Part shown: piece by piece, positions 7,437 to 16,798 of the stretch
How the letters are laid out: each line of letters opens with the position of its first letter
How positions within the stretch are numbered: the stretch's first letter is position 1
Origin: Nitrospira sp. CR1.1
Lineage (GTDB): Bacteria; Nitrospirota; Nitrospiria; Nitrospirales; Nitrospiraceae
Assembly (NCBI GenBank): GCA_014055465.1
Contig: WIAF01000004.1
Location: 248,001-312,000, forward strand
Direction: 5' to 3'
Length of the DNA: 64,000 nucleotides
Program-made: the position numbers and the translations under genes
Notes under the pieces: generated by a model
Seen by the model: the letters and a program-made list of their open reading frames with translations, nothing else
Told to the model about the DNA's origin: nothing
Database searches by the model: none

Positions 7437-8537
7437 TCAGGACCGTGCGCGAGCCGTGGCGCCAGACCGCTCCGGCACACTCCTCAAGGCCGTGATCGTA
7501 TTCGCCAGGAACAGAACCAGCGTGACGGCGTTCAGCAAACCACCGACCTGCCGTCCCGGCCCCCACCCGGTCACGTCACCGCCCAGTCGTATCAACAACG
7601 TGATCTGCAACAGCACCACATGCGCGTAGAACAGCGGCCGATAGGTCATCCGTGCACCGAGCACAGCCGGAAAGATAACCGGCGCATGCGCGAAAATCAT
7701 CGCGAACACGAAACCCAGGAAAAAGGCGTGCAAGATCAGGTCGTATTGCGCTCCGACCGGCACGCCGCCATAACCTAATGCCGCCAGTCCGCTCAACCCC
7801 AGCCAGCCATACCCGCTGAGCAAGCAGATCGCCATGAATCGAGTGAGGCCCGTCTGCGTCACGGTTCGTCTGGCGATGTCATGGCGGCTCAACCATACGG
7901 CCAGGCCGGTGAACCCGGCGCCGGTCACGCGAACCCCGGGATCAAACGACCACTCCGACAGGACCAGCCCTGTCAGCAGAATTCCCAGCAGAAACAGAAA
8001 CAGCGCCTGAGCCCTACTGGTGACTTGCTGTAGTCTGGCCAGCTCAAGCCGTTCACCGGCAATCGTTACGAGTAGAAACGCGGCCCACCAGAATACGATG
8101 TGGAAGAGCGGTCGGCCGACGCACCAGAGCACATTGCCTATCAACCAGATGGCGGCCCCGCCGCCCATGGTCAACGTGTAGAGCGCCGGATGCCGGCGAA
8201 TAATCGCCACAAAAATCGCCACCAGACCCGCACTGCCGCCCAGGATCAACAGCTGTGCCGCGATCAGTGGGCCGCCTGCGATCAAGACAAGCGCACCAAG
8301 ACCCGTGAGCAACGGCGCCGCATAGGCCCAGGGTTGACCGAGAGCCACCGCCCGCTCAAGACTGATCAGCGTCCCGAGAAAGCCGGACACCATCAGCGGA
8401 CCATGCAACGATGAAAACCCGGGCCGCGGCACAGAGACATCCCACCCGAGACGCGCGAGGCCGGCCCACAACCCCGTGAGCAAGGCCACCATGCCGAGCG
8501 CAAGCAGCGGAAGCCGTCGCGGATGGCGGATCGTCAT
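7437..8537 (-). CDS. NnrS-like polytopic membrane protein
   Basis: The 366-aa product is almost entirely hydrophobic with about 11-12 predicted membrane helices. An early SSLHGPLMVSGFLG helix and a later LHAFFLGFVFAMIFAHAPVI helix contain histidines that could bind haem or metal, as in NnrS-type proteins. I chose ATG 8537 (MTIRHPRR) because the longer frame would overlap the hemerythrin gene. Together with the adjacent hemerythrin and DUF59 genes, a role in nitric-oxide handling is likely but inferred. NnrS identity is moderate; a generic conserved membrane protein is the alternative. Confidence 0.6.
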   Translation of the reverse strand: MTIRHPRRLPLLALGMVALLTGLWAGLARLGWDVSVPRPGFSSLHGPLMVSGFLGTLISLERAVALGQPWAYAAPLLTGLGALVLIAGGPLIAAQLLILGGSAGLVAIFVAIIRRHPALYTLTMGGGAAIWLIGNVLWCVGRPLFHIVFWWAAFLLVTIAGERLELARLQQVTSRAQALFLFLLGILLTGLVLSEWSFDPGVRVTGAGFTGLAVWLSRHDIARRTVTQTGLTRFMAICLLSGYGWLGLSGLAALGYGGVPVGAQYDLILHAFFLGFVFAMIFAHAPVIFPAVLGARMTYRPLFYAHVVLLQITLLIRLGGDVTGWGPGRQVGGLLNAVTLVLFLANTITALRSVPERSGATARARS

Positions 8538-8562
8538 CGGAACGACCCCTTCGGCGATCTCC

Positions 8563-9108
8563 TCATGACTCGCCCACTGTGGGCGTGGGGATCGGTTCCA
8601 GGCAGTAGCCCGCCCGGCCCAGCGCACCCTCCAGCGTTTTCATCACCGCCGGACTGTCGGAGTGCTGCATGACGCGGACAGAGGGCGCAGCCTGCAGCGC
8701 CTCCAGAAGCGACTCCATCTCCGCAGCCGGCAATCGATCGCAGAGAGCATAGAGCCCCTCAAGACCTTCTTCCAAACGATTGTGATCCGACAAGATGCGG
8801 CGAATGGTCGCCAGGATCTGAACGGTCGGGGTGGGCATGAGCAACGTGGCCAAGGCGCCATGGTCGAGCCGAAGCTTCGCAGCAATTGGCAGGGGCTCTC
8901 CGCCTCGCCACCGCTGCACAGCAGGCAACAAGAGCTTTTCTTCCATGCCGATGTGCCTGAGCAGTCCCGCGCGGAATTGGTCGTACACCGCCTGGTCTAC
9001 GTGATCGGCAGCGGCTGACGCCGAGCGTAACAGCCGGTCCAATCGTCGATGATCCTCCGCCAGCAAGGTCGTGATGGGTCCCGGCCGGTCCTTGTCTCCT
9101 GCTGTCAT
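8563..9108 (-). CDS. Hemerythrin-domain protein
   Basis: The 181-aa protein has the hemerythrin HHE pattern: LLAEDHRRLDRLL near residues 17-29, HIGMEEKLLLPAV (~52-64), LRLDHGALATLL (~79-90) and ILSDHNRLEEGLEGLY (~106-121). These supply the His/Glu ligands for a di-iron centre. Proteins of this type act in oxygen or nitric-oxide sensing or Fe-S repair (YtfE/RIC-like). It is the first gene of the leftward hemerythrin - membrane protein - DUF59 set, with 25 and 48 bp gaps. Confidence 0.85.
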   Translation of the reverse strand: MTAGDKDRPGPITTLLAEDHRRLDRLLRSASAAADHVDQAVYDQFRAGLLRHIGMEEKLLLPAVQRWRGGEPLPIAAKLRLDHGALATLLMPTPTVQILATIRRILSDHNRLEEGLEGLYALCDRLPAAEMESLLEALQAAPSVRVMQHSDSPAVMKTLEGALGRAGYCLEPIPTPTVGES

Positions 9109-9272
9109 CCGATCGCGTCCGTCGTGAGCTCGATCTGGTTCCTTCGACGACTGCTCGACGCTCCCCTCATCAGCGACAGACCCTACTGCCTGGGGAGCAG
9201 ACTGTCAACGTTCCAAAGTCAGGAAACGGGGCGATGATCCAACAGGATGGCCGCGGAGGAAGGCGCGGGCGC

Positions 9273-9320
9273 ATGAAGCGGTCACGATTCTCGGCAGAGC
9301 AGATCGTGGCATTGAGAAAC
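9273..9320 (+). pseudogene. Possible IS3-family transposase orfA 5' remnant
   Basis: From ATG 9273 the frame reads MKRSRFSAEQIVAL, which matches the start of IS3-family OrfA proteins (MKRSRFSEEQI type) and then loses similarity. No helix-turn-helix, orfB or terminal repeat follows. The surrounding 9109-9488 is otherwise without a supportable gene. Confidence 0.35.
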
Positions 9321-9488
9321 AGTCAGGGCAAAGATCGGACAGCCTTGCGTTGGCGCTCGCCGATCCGGATCTTGCGCGCATGCGAGTATGTCTCCACGCG
9401 CACATCGTCCTCCAGCGGCATCGCCCGGCCGCGAACTATCGCGGGCCGAGCGATGGAGCAGGGACAGTATGCAGGATACTTCGAAGGG

Positions 9489-9884
9489 CTAGTGCAGCAA
9501 CTCCTTGGGAATATTTCCTCCGTTTGCAGCCAGCTTCTGGAGCACTGTCTTATGGAGCCATATGTTCATCTGCGCCGAATCGCCCATTTTGTCTGCCGGG
9601 CAGCCGAGTTCGGTCGCGAGATCCTTGCGGGCCTGGAGGCTGCTTTCCAATCCCAGGAGTTTCAACAAATCTACGATGGACGTCTTCCAGTTGAGCTTCT
9701 GTGGAGAGGACGCCGCGAGTTTTTCCAACTTCCCAACCACATCGACTACCGTCGTGGCAGCAGGAGGCGGAGGAGCGGCAGGGGTCGGCGTCGATGGCGC
9801 CTTTTGGGCCGCGGGTGGCGAAGCCGCCTGCGCATGAGACGCACCAAAGCCAAGCTTGTCAAGGATCGAGCTAAAGAGGCCCAT
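9489..9884 (-). CDS. DUF3597-domain protein
   Basis: The 131-aa protein opens with MGLFSSILDKLGFG, then a low-complexity Ala/Pro linker (residues ~18-45), then a C-terminal domain with WKTSIVDLLKLLGLESS, ARKDLATELGCP and SAQMNIWLHKTVL. This order is the DUF3597 family. AAGGAG precedes ATG 9884 at good distance. The function of the family is unknown; the domain resembles small helical LysM-associated or cytoplasmic proteins. The gene is monocistronic. Confidence 0.85.
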   Translation of the reverse strand: MGLFSSILDKLGFGASHAQAASPPAAQKAPSTPTPAAPPPPAATTVVDVVGKLEKLAASSPQKLNWKTSIVDLLKLLGLESSLQARKDLATELGCPADKMGDSAQMNIWLHKTVLQKLAANGGNIPKELLH

Positions 9885-10240
9885 AAGATCTCCTTCCGGC
9901 GAGAAATTGAGGACTGCAGATCACGGGATACACTACGACTGCACTCTATCACCGGTCGCGGCGTAACACTACAGGCTTCCGTGCGTTCTCGAAGGGGTCG
10001 CGGGGTCCGCGCAGTTTGAATTCTCGACACACCACTACGGGGGAGGTCATGCTGTGGCGCCCTATCGGCAATACGGGCATACTGAGCAGACAGTTGCTGC
10101 AGCGATAGAAGAAACATGCCTGCACGACACTGGTCTTCACAGGGCTGCTGGAGCCCTGCGGGCAAGAGGCCAAGTCTCCGCCACAAGCCGGCGGTCTCCG
10201 CCCTCGGGCTTGCCCAGGAATCGGCTTGAGGACCCGCAAG
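9885..10240. other. Intergenic stretch without a supportable gene
   Basis: A 96-codon minus-strand frame (9949-10239) lacks a ribosome binding site and has no recognisable motif, so I do not call it. No hairpin with a T-run and no repeat was seen. Confidence 0.4.
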
Positions 10241-10750
10241 TCACCGATTCAACTCCTCCTCCTTCACCGCCGGCGGCAACGTCGATTCACCGGTTCGTCC
10301 TACTCGACTTCTCGCGCTGAACAGCGCGCCCTTGGCTGCGTGGGCCGGTGCGAACCGCAAGAACCCGATGTCCTGCAGGATGTCGATGTACACCGCCTCC
10401 ATCCCGCCGCGCATGAAGTAGGCCTCGTGCCAAAATCCCGTTCCTCCCGTATCGCGGAGAAACTGCTGCCACCACTGGCGATGGGGATCGGAGCGAGCCC
10501 AGCGTTCCAGCGCATCGAAGTCGCGCCAATATTGCCGCATCCCGATGTGAGGCGGCATCAATGACCAGAGGAGTGTTTCATGGAGCAGCAGCCCTTCCGG
10601 TTGAGCTTCGACTGATTGGGCAATGTGAGGGCCGAACCCGAACAGAGTCTTGAGCCCCGTCCAGCGGTTGACTCGCATCCCGAGGTAGATGACCACGAGG
10701 TCCGGAAACCCGGACAGGTCCACGGTTCTGCGCAGAATAGGCATAGGCAT
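10241..10750 (-). CDS. DUF4188-domain protein
   Basis: The ~169-aa protein reads VDLSGFPDLVVIYLGMRVNR near its start, then WSLMPPHIGMRQYWRDFDALERWA in the middle and GTGFWHEAYFMRGGMEAVY later. These are the landmarks of DUF4188, a family related to monooxygenase/phenylacetaldoxime-dehydratase-like proteins with a dimeric alpha-beta barrel. I chose ATG 10750, three to five bases after GAGG; GTG 10777 is an alternative. No substrate can be predicted and the gene stands alone. Confidence 0.75.
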   Translation of the reverse strand: MPMPILRRTVDLSGFPDLVVIYLGMRVNRWTGLKTLFGFGPHIAQSVEAQPEGLLLHETLLWSLMPPHIGMRQYWRDFDALERWARSDPHRQWWQQFLRDTGGTGFWHEAYFMRGGMEAVYIDILQDIGFLRFAPAHAAKGALFSARSRVGRTGESTLPPAVKEEELNR

Positions 10751-10807
10751 CATCGCCTCAATCTGGATGCGACACACCAGCCTGGCCGACGTGACTTGAA
10801 TCGAACA

Positions 10808-11134
10808 CTACTTGCCGCGCCGGACGATGACCGCAGCCACCTGATCCAATCGCACGGTCGCATCGAAGAACTCCATCCCGGACAGTTCGGTCAAGACTAG
10901 CGCCTGGGCGCCGACTTTCGCCACCTTGCCATCGAGATCCTGCCCGGACAGTAATTTGACCTTTACGCGTTTGCCCGCCTGTGATTCAAGGGTCTGCCGG
11001 ACCGCCTCCTGGCTGTTGACCTCAATCGCCGGCTCTTCAGCCAAGACCGCCGGAACCATGACAGCTTCCCCCGCCAATACACAGACAAGTACGACGATGA
11101 GGCTCCATCCGATTCGTCCGTTGCGATGCACCAT
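10808..11134 (-). CDS. Exported protein of unknown function with Sm-like C-terminal part
   Basis: From ATG 11134, preceded by a perfect AAGGAGG, the 108-aa product has a signal peptide ending AVLAEE around residue 34. The mature part (GKRVKVKLLSGQDLDGKVAKVG ... VRLDQVAAVIVRR) has the strand pattern of a small Sm/LSM-like beta barrel. The upstream in-frame start at 11167 has no ribosome binding site. I do not recognise a named family. Export to the periplasm is the only firm inference. Confidence 0.65.
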   Translation of the reverse strand: MVHRNGRIGWSLIVVLVCVLAGEAVMVPAVLAEEPAIEVNSQEAVRQTLESQAGKRVKVKLLSGQDLDGKVAKVGAQALVLTELSGMEFFDATVRLDQVAAVIVRRGK

Positions 11135-11393
11135 AGGTACCTCCTTGAAATAATGATCAGGCACCATCTGGGAAACCGGGCCTGCCGTTCAAACAGGATT
11201 TCGTCACGAGGAGAATAGCGGGGGAACTCAGGAATGTCACGAGGCCATCGCAACCCCCTACCAGTTGGCAACCGACACCAACCCACGACGACCGCGGCAG
11301 GAACTGCGCGCGCTCCTTTACAGAATCCGAGGGGCAGGCTATCATCCCGGCTGTCCCATACGTACCTTCACCCAATTCCGCAAGGAGACACCG

Positions 11394-11942
11394 ATGGGTT
11401 GGATCATCCTCGCCGTGCTGGTTGCGCTCGTGCTGATCGTCATCGGTATGTACAACTCGCTGGTCCGCCTCCGCGCCGCGTGCGAAAGTGCCTGGGCCGA
11501 CATCGATGTCCAGCTCAAGCGCCGCTACGACCTGATTCCGAACCTCGTCGAAACCGTCAAAGCCTATGCCGCCCATGAGAAGGGAGCCTTGGAGGCCGTA
11601 ATCAATGCACGAGCCAAGGCCATGTCGGCGCAGGGTCCCGAAGCCAAAGCCGCTGCTGAACATCAGCTGAGCCAGTCACTGAAGTCGCTGTTTGCGCTCG
11701 CCGAAGCCTATCCGCAGTTGCGCGCGGTCGAAGCCTTCAATCAGCTTCAGAGCAGCCTGAACCAGATTGAAGAGGCGTTGCAGCAGGCCAGGCGCTATTA
11801 CAACGCCGTCGTCCGCGATTACAATGCCAAGACCCAGGAGATTCCGACCAACGTGATTGCAGGATGGTTCCACTTTGTCGGCCGACAGTTCTTCGAGCTG
11901 ACCGACAACACACAGCGCGAGCCGCCACGGGTGCAGTTTTAG
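11394..11942 (+). CDS. lemA: LemA family protein
   Basis: The 182-aa protein has an N-terminal membrane helix (residues 2-18) followed by the LemA signature VRLRAACESAWADIDVQLKRR and DLIPNLVETVKAYAAHEK. The helical body ends with YNAVVRDYN and FELTDN. ATG 11394 lies seven bases after AAGGAG. LemA proteins are membrane-anchored helical bundles and are habitually encoded beside TPM- or DUF2207-domain proteins, as here, with only one base between its stop and the next start. Confidence 0.95.
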   Translation: MGWIILAVLVALVLIVIGMYNSLVRLRAACESAWADIDVQLKRRYDLIPNLVETVKAYAAHEKGALEAVINARAKAMSAQGPEAKAAAEHQLSQSLKSLFALAEAYPQLRAVEAFNQLQSSLNQIEEALQQARRYYNAVVRDYNAKTQEIPTNVIAGWFHFVGRQFFELTDNTQREPPRVQF

Positions 11943-11943
11943 C

Positions 11944-13716
11944 GTGGATGGTGCCGGCGATCCGACCGTGAGATCGAGACGAGGCCCACACTTCTCTCCC
12001 GCCCTATTCAGCCTGGCCCTTCTGTGCCTTCTTCAATGCGTGAGCCTGCTGCCCGCAGATGCGCGCTCGTTCGTGCTCAGTCGCTTCGACGTGGAGCTAC
12101 ACGTGTTGCCCGGCGGTGCGCTGCTCGTCACGGAAACGGTCAGTCCTCGCTTCGAGGGCGCCTGGAACGGTATCGAACGCCTGATTCCCATCGAGTATCG
12201 CACCCCGCAAGGCTTCAACTACTCCCTGCTGCTCGATCGGGTCTCGGTCACCGACGAGCAGGGAACCCCGCTCACATTTGAAAGCAGCCGGGAACGGCAT
12301 TACCGGAACTTCCGGATCTGGATTCCCGGCGCGACTGACGCCACACGCACCTTCGTGTTGAAATACCTCGTCCGGAACGGTCTGAAATTTTTCGAAGACC
12401 ACGACGAACTGTACTGGAACGTCACCGGAGACGAATGGGATGTGCCCATCGAGCAGGCCTCCGTACGCATCATCCTTCCGCCGCAGACAACCGGGGTCCG
12501 CGCCCAGGCCTTCACCGGAGCCTATGGCGCGCGCGAACAAGCCGCGACCGTCACGATCGCCGGCTCCGGCATCGAGATGACCATGACACGCCCCCTTGGG
12601 TTCCGCGAAGGACTCACCGCCGTCGTCGGTTGGGATACGGGCTTCGTCACCGCCCCGACCGCATTGGACCGGACACGCATGGCACTCGTGAGCAACTGGC
12701 CCTTGGGAATTCCCCTGCTGATCTTCGGCCTGATGTATCGCCTCTGGTCCACGCGTGGAAGGGATCCGCGCCTCCGGCCCATTGCCGTCATGTATGAACC
12801 TCCGGATCGACTGACACCGGCGGAAGTCGGCACGCTCGTGGATGAACGCCCGGACACTCGCGATATCACCGCGACCCTGGTGGACCTGGCTGTGCGAGGG
12901 TACCTGCGGATCACCGAACGGAAGGCAGAGCACCTGTTCGGACTCTGGTCGAGCCTGGACTATCTGTTCCATCGCATCAAGCCTCAGCAGGAGTGGGCGG
13001 CCTTGCCCGCTTTCGAGCGGCTCCTGCTGGAAGCCGTATTCAAGGACAGCGAAGGCGACGAGGTTCTGCTCAGCGCTCTCGAGAACCGCTTCTATCAATC
13101 CCTGCCGGGAATCCACGACGCGGTTTTCAACTCGTTGCAGACCCGTCACTATTACGGGCAGCGGCCAGACCGCGTGAAGCAGGGCTATCTGGCCGGCGGC
13201 ATCACGCTCGGGATAGTGTTGACCATCGGGCTCCTGGCCCTTGCCGACCGCTGGGGCATGGCGCCCCTGACAGCCCTGGCCGCCGGCTTGCTCTCGGGGG
13301 TGATTGTGGTCGGATTCGGCCGCATCATGCCGGCCCGTACACAGCAAGGCACAAAGGCCCTGGAAGGGGTGTTAGGGTTTGAGGAATTTTTGACACGCGT
13401 CGAAGCCGACCGGTTCGATCGCCTCATCAAGACACCAGAACTGTTCGAGAAATTTCTCCCTTATGCCATGGCCCTGGGCGTGGAACAGAATTGGGCGCGC
13501 GCATTCGAGTCGATCGTCATGACCGCTCCCGCCTGGTACCAGGGAAGCGACCTCGCTCAGTTCAACACGAGAGGCTTCACGAGTCGCATGGGCGACATGG
13601 CATCACGAACCGGTTCGACGATGACATCGGCGCCACGCAGCTCTAGCGGCTCAGGCTTCAGCAGCGGTGGCTCGTCTGGCGGCGGATTCGGCGGCGGAGG
13701 CGGCCGCGGCTTCTAG
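11944..13716 (+). CDS. DUF2207-domain membrane protein, LemA partner
   Basis: The 590-aa protein begins with a signal or anchor segment (residues ~15-42), then a DUF2207 beta-rich extracytoplasmic domain (ITVTETVSPRFEGAWNGIER-type strands, ~residues 45-230). A first membrane helix lies near 245-265, a cytoplasmic region at ~275-415, two more helices at ~418-470, and a glycine/serine-rich tail ending GGGGGRGF. This matches the YciQ-like family. The start is GTG at 11944, overlapping no other gene; GTG 11968 is possible. The pair lemA-DUF2207 is a conserved neighbourhood of unproven function, often linked to envelope stress. Confidence 0.85.
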   Translation: MDGAGDPTVRSRRGPHFSPALFSLALLCLLQCVSLLPADARSFVLSRFDVELHVLPGGALLVTETVSPRFEGAWNGIERLIPIEYRTPQGFNYSLLLDRVSVTDEQGTPLTFESSRERHYRNFRIWIPGATDATRTFVLKYLVRNGLKFFEDHDELYWNVTGDEWDVPIEQASVRIILPPQTTGVRAQAFTGAYGAREQAATVTIAGSGIEMTMTRPLGFREGLTAVVGWDTGFVTAPTALDRTRMALVSNWPLGIPLLIFGLMYRLWSTRGRDPRLRPIAVMYEPPDRLTPAEVGTLVDERPDTRDITATLVDLAVRGYLRITERKAEHLFGLWSSLDYLFHRIKPQQEWAALPAFERLLLEAVFKDSEGDEVLLSALENRFYQSLPGIHDAVFNSLQTRHYYGQRPDRVKQGYLAGGITLGIVLTIGLLALADRWGMAPLTALAAGLLSGVIVVGFGRIMPARTQQGTKALEGVLGFEEFLTRVEADRFDRLIKTPELFEKFLPYAMALGVEQNWARAFESIVMTAPAWYQGSDLAQFNTRGFTSRMGDMASRTGSTMTSAPRSSSGSGFSSGGSSGGGFGGGGGRGF

Positions 13717-13782
13717 GCCGCTGCGGCGTCTATTGTGGACGCGAGGCAACCTGGCAGCCACAGAAGCACTGTCGCGTGACTC

Positions 13783-14226
13783 TCACCTGGTGACCTTGTG
13801 TTCCCCGCTCACGTTGGGGACGGGGACGCCGTAGAATTCGTAGATCAGGGTCGTCTGCGCCAGATCGCCGAAGTCGGGCCAATTGTTCTTGTCGAAGCCC
13901 GGCGCGTTTTTCAGATCCCGCGTCGTCGCGTCGATGAGAATCTTCTCTTTATCCGGCGTGACCTGCAGCGCATCCCATGGAATGGCGAAGTACTTGTCCT
14001 TGATGCCCAGAAAGCCGCCGAAGTCCAGGACCGCGTAGTCAATGGCCCCGTCATCGGGATTGATCACCAGATCCTTGATGTCGCCCAGGTTTTTTCCATC
14101 GGTTCCAAACACCTTCATCCCGATTAACTCACTGGCCTTGAACACGCCGCTGAGGTCACGCGCCTCGGCCGGATGGCCAACGGCGAACGACAAGCAGGTC
14201 AGGAGAATGGCGATGGCATACCGCAT
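13783..14226 (-). CDS. Exported PRC-barrel domain protein
   Basis: The 147-aa product has a signal peptide (MRYAIAILLTCLSFAVGHPAEA) and one PRC-barrel: KASELIGMKVFGTDGKNLGDIKDL, DDGAIDYAVLDFGGFLGI and FAIPWDALQV. A strong GGAGG precedes ATG 14226. PRC-barrel proteins of this exported type are common in Nitrospira and in proteobacteria and are presumed to bind partner proteins or ligands. It is convergent with the DUF2207 gene. Confidence 0.85.
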   Translation of the reverse strand: MRYAIAILLTCLSFAVGHPAEARDLSGVFKASELIGMKVFGTDGKNLGDIKDLVINPDDGAIDYAVLDFGGFLGIKDKYFAIPWDALQVTPDKEKILIDATTRDLKNAPGFDKNNWPDFGDLAQTTLIYEFYGVPVPNVSGEHKVTR

Positions 14227-14457
14227 GGGGCCCTCCTTTCAACAACCGCTCATACCCTGCGAGTATTGAATACCGGCGACAGGTGGAAGGCACCTCTCGG
14301 AAACCCTAGTTCCCGGGCGAATCACCCCAAGCTGACAGGATGCCGGTTCACGGGGAATCGTCTATCGAAGAGAATGGCGCCCCAAAGACGAGGCTGCAAC
14401 CAAGGTCCCGACCGGAGCCGGAACGCCGGCGGGCAACGCGCCACCTGACGAGAGGAA

Positions 14458-14901
14458 TCAGGAACCAGCGGGAATCGCTCGCCGTCGTTCATCCATATCG
14501 ATGAGGTCGAAGAGGGGATGCTGCGTGAATTCGACCTGCGTTGCCAACTCGGGGCTCAGTCTGGTCAGGAACCGGGCCAAGGCTCGATCTGGCCGGAGCC
14601 GCTCCAACCCGTCGCTCCACGCTTCGATCTCCTGGGGGTCGTGCGGCGGCGCCGCCTCTGTGACCCAGGCCAGGATGGCCTCATCGTCGTCAATTGAACA
14701 CACCGCCTGGCGAAGAGCCTCCGGCTGGATGCCGGTAAAGGCGAGGAAACGACCATCCAACGGCAAGCCGGGACGAAGCAGAAACGGCACGTACGATTCA
14801 GGCAAGAGCCCCTCCGCATGGAGCCGCACCTTGTCAATGAGTCGCGGCAGGATGACATAGCCGCCCAGCCGCACCCGTGGCGACCGAAGTCTATGCATCA
14901 T
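14458..14901 (-). CDS. DUF5069-domain protein
   Basis: From ATG 14901 the 147-aa protein reads SPRVRLGGYVILPRLIDKVRLH, the opening of DUF5069, and later has FLAFTGIQPEAL and DDDEAILAWVTEAA. The function is unknown. An upstream in-frame extension to 15150 is rejected because it is Arg/Cys-rich and unlike the family. It may follow the O-methyltransferase gene (ends 15017) on the same transcript. Confidence 0.75.
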   Translation of the reverse strand: MMHRLRSPRVRLGGYVILPRLIDKVRLHAEGLLPESYVPFLLRPGLPLDGRFLAFTGIQPEALRQAVCSIDDDEAILAWVTEAAPPHDPQEIEAWSDGLERLRPDRALARFLTRLSPELATQVEFTQHPLFDLIDMDERRRAIPAGS

Positions 14902-15016
14902 GACCAACCGGGACCTGCAGCACGGTGTCCTCCTCTTTCGAGCGTACTCAACTCTCTCGCCGGCTGTCCGTTGTATGAACGGGCACGGCAGCCGGGGTGA
15001 CTGACCGCGTAACAGA

Positions 15017-16039
15017 CTACACCGAGGACACCAGCACCTGCTCGATGGAACCGGCCACAGGGTGACGCTCCGTACTGGAAAATCCCGCGTCAGCAAACAT
15101 CTTCTCATACTCCCGGAACGTATACGCGTCCCCTTCCGGGGTCGTCGCAAGCATGATCAGACTGAACTCCGCCACCGGCGGCGGCGTGACCCGGTCCTCG
15201 TCCGGGACGAACTCCAACGTGATGACCCGGCCGCCGGGCGCAAGCGACCGATGGATCTTGCGCAACAACGATTCGCAGGTCTGTACGGAAAAATGATGGA
15301 GAAAGTTGGTGAGCAGGACGAGATCATAGCCCTCGCCAAATTCCTGTTGGAACGCATCGCCGGCGATGGTCCGATAGCGCGACGCAATGCCGGCCTGTTG
15401 GGCTAATTCCCTGGCCACGGTTAACACATTCGGCCAATCCAGGGCCACGATTTCCGCCTGAGGACAACGACTTCCGATCTCGATTCCAAAGAGACCGTGC
15501 CCCGCTGCAAGGTCCAGCACCTTCTTCACATTCGGCTGCGACTGCCGCACGAAGATGCCAATCTCCTCGGCCGGCTTGGCCATCATTGGAATCATGGAAC
15601 GCGCGAAATCCACCCACAGCGGATGCTCCGGCGTGACCGTACCCGCCTCCCCTGCCACCGTTCCTCCCTTGCGCACCGCCCCGGTCAGATTCTCAAACGC
15701 CGCGATGAACTTCGGCGCATGCAGAAACCCCAATACGGAACCCATGTAGGCCGGCGAGCGCCGGTCCAGGAATATCGCGCTGTCCGGCGTCAGTTTGTAC
15801 CGATCGCCCTCCTTGGTCAGGAACCCTTGGATAGTGAGATAGTCCGCCAGAATGCGCACGCCCCGCTTGGCCGAACCGCAGCGCTCGGCCAACGTCGGCA
15901 CCTGGTCGTGGCCTAATCCAATGGCGGTGAAGAAATCGAGTTCGACCGCGGCCTTCAGCGCCTGCGACCGCTGGTAGGCATTAGCCGTCTGGAAGAACAA
16001 CTGCGGGGTCGGCCCTCCGGCCGGTTCCGGTTTCAACAT
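15017..16039 (-). CDS. SAM-dependent O-methyltransferase (winged-helix plus Rossmann type)
   Basis: The 340-aa protein has an N-terminal dimerisation/winged-helix part (residues ~12-100: AYQRSQALKAAVELDFFTAI, LADYLTIQGFL). The methyltransferase domain follows with VLDLAAGHGLFGIEIG (motif I), IVALDWPNVLTVA, YDLVLLTNFLHHF and LAPGGRVITLEFVPDEDR. This is the O-methyltransferase/acetylserotonin-MT-like family; it may act on a phenolic or polyketide-like acceptor. ATG 16039 is chosen because GAGGAG lies eight bases upstream, rather than GTG 16048. Confidence 0.85.
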   Translation of the reverse strand: MLKPEPAGGPTPQLFFQTANAYQRSQALKAAVELDFFTAIGLGHDQVPTLAERCGSAKRGVRILADYLTIQGFLTKEGDRYKLTPDSAIFLDRRSPAYMGSVLGFLHAPKFIAAFENLTGAVRKGGTVAGEAGTVTPEHPLWVDFARSMIPMMAKPAEEIGIFVRQSQPNVKKVLDLAAGHGLFGIEIGSRCPQAEIVALDWPNVLTVARELAQQAGIASRYRTIAGDAFQQEFGEGYDLVLLTNFLHHFSVQTCESLLRKIHRSLAPGGRVITLEFVPDEDRVTPPPVAEFSLIMLATTPEGDAYTFREYEKMFADAGFSSTERHPVAGSIEQVLVSSV

Positions 16040-16200
16040 CGGCAACACTCCTCGGTTCGATGGTGGTAGCCACGAAACAGATCGGCATCGGCTGGATTGT
16101 AATCCTTCGGACGTATTGATGCGAGGGGAGGAACTCGGGAGCCGGCGACATCATCTCGATGTGGTGCGCGGTCACGACAGGAGCATGGAAAGACGTACCA

Positions 16201-16596
16201 TCAGGGAGTCGCCGGCTTATGCGTGACGGTCAGCCCGGCGCCGGGGGGAAAGGCCGCTCCGAATCGAAACACTTGCGCTGGGCCGCGTAACGTGACGCGC
16301 ATCGCATGCCCATCCCATTGCCAGGTCAGCGCGCTGGCCGCCACGTAGCGGCTCGCTCCCGCGGGGCGCTGCTCGGCATACAACAACAGCGCAAGCACGA
16401 TCGACAGTGAACCCCAGGAATAGGAGTTGGGAATGGGCTGCCAGAACAGCGCCGTAGCGCTGACGAGCCCCATGAAGGCGAAAACCGTCGCATCCGACTT
16501 CCGGCAACCGAGCAACCGGAACAAGACGTAGCGTGTGCCGACCCACAGACCGCCGACCACGCTGCCGACCAAGAGCGCGGTACACAGCCAATCCAT
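16201..16596 (-). CDS. Small membrane protein of unknown function
   Basis: The 131-aa product has three hydrophobic helices: WLCTALLVGSVVGGLWVG (residues 3-20), a segment around 40-56 and one around 60-73. A soluble C-terminal region with a beta pattern (WQWDGHAMRVTLRG) follows. I do not recognise a family. Codon use and GC are like the neighbours, so it is probably a real gene; it may precede the O-methyltransferase, 161 bp further on. Confidence 0.55.
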   Translation of the reverse strand: MDWLCTALLVGSVVGGLWVGTRYVLFRLLGCRKSDATVFAFMGLVSATALFWQPIPNSYSWGSLSIVLALLLYAEQRPAGASRYVAASALTWQWDGHAMRVTLRGPAQVFRFGAAFPPGAGLTVTHKPATP

Positions 16597-16798
16597 TCAA
16601 TCGAGACCCTGAGGGCCGGGGGGCGGCGTATGCGCCGGCAGCTCCGGGGCTTCCAGGCCATGGTCAAGCGTGGCCGTCCTGGCTCAGGACGTGTGTGCGG
16701 AGAATACGTGGCCCGGACCAGATCCGTACCGGCTCAGCGCCCTGGTTCAGAAAAAGACCTCTCCCGTCTGTCTGTGAACGCGAGCGGAGGAAGGAACG

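Noticed and set aside
9949-10239. 96-codon minus-strand frame upstream of the DUF3597 gene
   Set aside because: No ribosome binding site, no recognisable motif; Cys/Pro/Arg-rich composition as in non-coding frames.
12097-13347. 416-codon minus-strand frame inside the DUF2207 gene
   Set aside because: No start context, composition is that of an antisense shadow, and the + strand protein shows domain and membrane features.
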